DNA of 64,000 bases from Aquila chrysaetos chrysaetos (Eukaryota; Chordata; Aves; Accipitriformes; Accipitridae): the NCBI RefSeq assembly GCF_900496995.4, contig NC_044010.1:3410001-3474000 (forward strand). The letters run 5' to 3'. Under the pieces are notes generated by a model that was not told where the DNA came from, did not search any database, and saw only the letters and a program-made list of their open reading frames with translations. Of the stretch, positions 59,946 to 64,000 are shown one piece after another (the stretch's first letter is position 1; each line of letters opens with the position of its first letter). The position numbers and the translations under genes were made by a program.

Positions 59946-62900
59946 TGTTTCCTACGGCGTAAGAGCAGGTGTGTCCTCCTCCTCCCTTCTGCAGCTCGTT
60001 CCTGTAACCAAATCCTTTGCCAGGCAAGAGTGCTCAGGAGGCGGATGGTGATTGCTGGCAAAACCCGGGTTGTCTGAGGGCATTTTTGCTCAAGGAGATC
60101 ACCGATGTTGTTTGGGATGCTGTTGTTTGTTAGCAGTCTCAGGCAATGAAGGGGACTACCCAGCTAGAGAGTCTTTGGACCATCTCAGTTACACTTCATT
60201 CCTCTTCCAAGGTTTTTGTTTCATGGCACCAGGCACCATGGTTTGTGTTTGGCTGGAGGCAGAAAAATTACACGGGCAGGTGGAGAAAGGCTTCAGGAGG
60301 TAAGGAACCAACATAGCATTTGCAAGAGGCTTTAAAGGTTGGCCGTTACTGGCTCGGTAATAAACAAAGGGGAGATTCATTCTTAGGATCAATCCTGCAG
60401 CAACTTAAGGAGAGAGGCGCGAATGCAGCTTTTCAGTCTCCGTAACGCTGGTGGGAGCGGCTGCTTTCCAAATTCTAGCGATGTAAAATGGTGAGAAGAT
60501 GCTGGCTGAGAAGGGTATTAAGGAGAAGGTTTAGTGCGCTCTCGGTTTAGGGACTACGTAAGAGCACTGGTTAAATATTTCAGGCTTCTTGCTGCATCTG
60601 TATTCAGAGCACTGGTGTTGTTCACGCTCAGTGCTGACGTTGTCACCAAGAGCAACAGCATCGGGTCCTTTCTGCGCAGCTGCAATTAGCTCACTGCAAT
60701 TTGCATTGCAGGTAGCACCGCACGCTTCCAGCCGCTACCCCAAGGAAGAGGAGGAACATCCCAGCACCCAGCACTGACCGAGGAGCTCCAGGATGGGCAA
60801 GGAGTGCAGGTTTCTCTGAAAGCTCCCCATCGGGGGGACCAGATGAGATAAATCTCAGACGGCTGGGCATCGGCTGGGCTGTGCAACAGGTCCAACCAGG
60901 CGTAGACTAGTGGCCAGGCGCGATGGTGAGTGTTCGTAGGGGCAATCGCAGCAATCAGGTCTGTTGGGGATGGTGTGCTGAGCCAGGCTGGCCGGGGAGG
61001 GCTCTGGCCCCGAGTAACAAGTGGATACAGGTGAGCAGCCCAGGAAGGAAACGGGAACGGGACATCCCTTCCGAGTGCTACGTGAAGGATTGGGCTTTGG
61101 CAAGTGGGAACAGGCCAAGAGAAGTGGCCTGGACTCCAGCCACAGGAGGTGGAGGATGAGGTGCATGGGATTGACATGGCGTGTGGGAGAAAGGGAAGAA
61201 CGAGAGGGAACGAATGATACGATCAGTGCAGAGAGCCAGAGCTGCCTCTCCTGCCCGGGTTTCAGCGTACACCCTTCCCATCGGCCCACTGGGACTGTCT
61301 CTCCCGTGCAAACAGCCTCTGTTGAGATGCTTTCCCTGCCAGTTCTGCTCCCGGCAGTGGCTGTGAGGAGAGGTGGGGGCCTCGGTCCAGCGCGGTCCCA
61401 GGCAAATTGAATTTACTAGTCTAGGTGTACACGTTACGTCTCAGGGAGTTGGTTTTGGCAGGTGTTCAAAACAATTCCTGCCTCTCTGGTGGGATGGCGG
61501 GCACGCGTATGAAACAACAGCTCCTCTTCCAAGCCCAGGCCCGACTCTGGAGAGCACTGAGGTGAGGAGGCTGGTGGATGCCGAGAAGATACTGACTCAC
61601 CGGTCAGAAAAACGCAGGAAAAGCTGCATGAACAGGATTTTGGTGGAAGCAGGGAGACAGGACTGGGAGGAGGGAAAGTTAGTATCAGTGCAATTGGACC
61701 TCGTTAAAAGCCTTTGGCATGTGAGGACCATACTTGGAGGATTATTCCCCCACCAAAGTTGTGTGAGGGCTGAACTGAGCCCAACAAAGTAGCGGGCAGG
61801 TCCTGTGCGCTCGCGAGACCAGCAGCAGAGGGAACAGCAGCGCTCAGAAAGCGGCAGGAACAGCCAGGTCTACAGCAGCAACTTTTGCGATGGTCATGTT
61901 GCTTTTAAGGGAGGCAGGAGAGACGGGAGAGCATGGGTTCGTTGTGTTTTTATGTTGACTAAAACGTAGATATAGTAAGCGCCCAGTGGAAAAGGTGCGT
62001 TGGCTTCCAGTTGTCCTACCAAAAGTCCTTTTTGCTGAACTGTAGTTATCGCGATAGGATTTCCTCCTTCCACACTGCAAGAGCCGTATCAGCAGGGAAG
62101 ACTTGAGACAATTTGCGTTCATTCGTTTACCGCAAAGAGACCGATTTTTCAGCATTCTTACGGCGCAGTGACCCCAGAGGCTCGTTTGGTTCAGCCCGTC
62201 TCTCCCACCTGTCAGGATGCAGAAGCCGGCAGAGCAGCACAGCCAGGCTCCCTCCCAGCGGGCAGCTGGTGAAAGAAAAGCGGGACAAGCAGAATTTCCC
62301 CAGTGTTTCCACTGTATTGGTGCAGCCCTGGAGGCATCTGCTGTGTTTGTTTCGGGTACGGGCTCCTCCCCAGGGTTGTTCTGGCTCCTGCTAGGAGAGG
62401 GAATGGTGCATTCTTCTGCTGTTGATTTATGATCCCAATTCCCTCTCACTGTGCTCGTTTTCTTTCTCAAAGCACATTCTGCAAAGCTTGGAAAAAAAAG
62501 CCCGCACGTGACAACTGAAAGCAGTTTCTAGAGCAGAGTTTCCTGCAGGAATCCTGCCGTGGCCGTCAGTTTACATGCTAGGCAATGTCATGTGGAAAAG
62601 ATGGCTTTACCCCGACGGTGTCCCTTAAATCATAACAGAAGCCAAGACATTTATAGCTCAGGCTGTGCATAGCATCTGGAGTCCTCTGCCCCCTCGTTGT
62701 CATGCAGAGGGCTGTATCCCAGCAGAAGACCGGAGCGCTGCAACCTACGTCCATTCCCACACCTGTTGGAACACTTCTTATCTTTTTAAAACCACGTCAA
62801 ATTGTACAACGAGCCACATGGAGAATGTTTATTTTGCCCTACCATCTCAGAAATACAGTAAATGCCTCAATGCATTGGTCTTCCTGTTCTACTGTTATGC

Positions 62901-64000
62901 TGCATCAAGTTTTCCATGTCTCTCTCATTACATAGGATCTTGTGATTCATGTTATCCCCCCCCCTTTCAACCAGGCTAAATTTGTCCAAGGTGGCCTGAG
63001 GCAAAAGAGCCGATCCCTGCACAGCTTCTCCTCCCACACTGTGGAGAGTGCTTCTTTCTATGTTTTTGCATTTGCTACCTTCCCTTTTACTGACTAGCTA
63101 TGTACGCAATGAGAATTTTCCCAAATCCCCAAACCCTAATGGGATCATCCTCACAGAGTCCTAACCAAAACTCATCACCCATCTCTGACTCCTGCCAGAT
63201 TTTGCAGTACTTGCAGAGGCTGCCTGACCCCACCAGTCACCTGGTGCCCCTGGTTCAGTGACCTGGAGACCAGCAGCGGTTTCTTGGTGCAGCCCTTGTT
63301 TCCCCTCTCCAGTTCTGATTTACAGCTCAGCAGAATATGGGGGTATTCAGACTTTTTTCCTCCTTTCTCCTCCCTGCCACTCCCCTTCCCCCCCCCCCCC
63401 CCAAGCCCAATCCATAAAACAGAAACCTGATGCAACATTTTTCCAGGAATGCACTCGTGAGCCTGAATTTTTCACCAGCTGCTGGTTTGTGTTTTGAAGG
63501 AGCAGCGCCGTGTTCAGGATTAGTTAGCTGGACCGTATCTGAGGCTTTATAGACCCCGCACAAAGAACAGGCTATCAGTTACACAGAAATGATGGAAGTA
63601 CACAGAGATCAGCCCGTTATCACGTTAGCACTGAGAGCTAATACTGCTATTTGTTGCATAAGTTGTAGCCATCCATGAGTAAGCATTTTGGGTGTGGTGG
63701 TGTGGCTGTGCCTGCTCCTCCAAAAGCTGGTGCGTTTGATGTTGGTATTGGTGTAAATGTACCTTTCAGATGCTAAACCCAAAGACTTCAGGAATTTTGA
63801 CAGGTGAGCGCTGGAGAGCTGAGCAAGTCCCTGACAGCTCTCTGATCAGATGCACTGCGCCTGTCTGCAGCCTGCTGATTTCTGACATCCTGAGCTGGAG
63901 CACCCCCGTGCTTGCAAACAAGGCAAAGCCAGCATCCTTTCTGGGTAGCCCCCTGGAGCTGGAAAGCCAGAATGACTAACACTGTTCTAAGAAAAAGAAG
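59946..64000. other. Intergenic, no recognised gene
   Basis: About 4 kb with no exon, RNA gene or repeat that I can classify, apart from a 15-C run at 63388-63402. The longest frame is 208 codons on the minus strand (61844-62470), with unremarkable composition and no motif. Several other frames overlap on opposite strands (60686-61410). These may be exons of an unknown gene, but the sequence alone gives no support. Confidence 0.5.

Noticed and set aside
56750..64000. 3' exons of NR1I2 (convergent neighbour of GSK3B in human)
   Set aside because: I looked on the minus strand for nuclear-receptor ligand-domain and C-terminal motifs and saw none. It may lie beyond the window or be elsewhere in this genome.

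Overview
This window is vertebrate nuclear DNA, almost certainly from a bird. It has typical interrupted genes, three CR1 LINE 3' ends (chicken repeat 1 type), no Alu or L1 elements, and long G/C and A/T homopolymers. The only gene I can name with confidence is GSK3B (glycogen synthase kinase 3 beta), on the + strand. It fills positions 1 to about 56,000.

GSK3B layout: the window opens inside the intron before the exon that begins [10 protein letters not shown]. It then carries seven constitutive coding exons: 2027-2157, 4020-4126, 13511-13608, 25071-25166, 38099-38285, 44003-44101 and 50707-50774 (stop). Together they encode 261 residues, equivalent to human residues 160-420 with no net indel. 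They hold the catalytic loop (HRD, D181), the DFG motif (D200), the activation-loop tyrosine Y216, the Axin/FRAT docking region and the variable C-terminal tail. The N-terminus, glycine loop and catalytic lysine lie upstream of the window. The best single observation is a 39-nt microexon at 35611-35649 encoding DSSGTGHFTSGVR. This is the insert of the neuron-enriched GSK3-beta-2 isoform, and it lies in the intron between 25166 and 38099 in phase 0.

The last exon continues into a 3'UTR of about 5.2 kb with several AATAAA signals. The last strong one is at 55985-55990, followed by a GU-rich element. The UTR has Pumilio-type motifs, miRNA seed matches, a 27-C run, a TG repeat and an AT repeat.

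Introns contain two CR1 copies, a MIR-like SINE fossil, short tandem repeats, a CpG-rich stretch with several inverted repeats about 1 kb upstream of the microexon, and two minus-strand stretches that look like decayed, frameshifted coding sequence of unknown identity (about 17,585-18,010 and 42,900-43,890).

Downstream of GSK3B (56,000-64,000) there is a CpG island (about 56,755-57,470) with GT splice-donor-like sites, an antisense fossil of a CR1/L3-clade LINE (about 57,720-58,320) and a young-looking CR1 3' end (about 59,655-59,945). I recognise no protein-coding gene there. NR1I2, the convergent neighbour in human, was looked for and not seen. Most open frames in the window are chance frames in introns, UTR or repeats.
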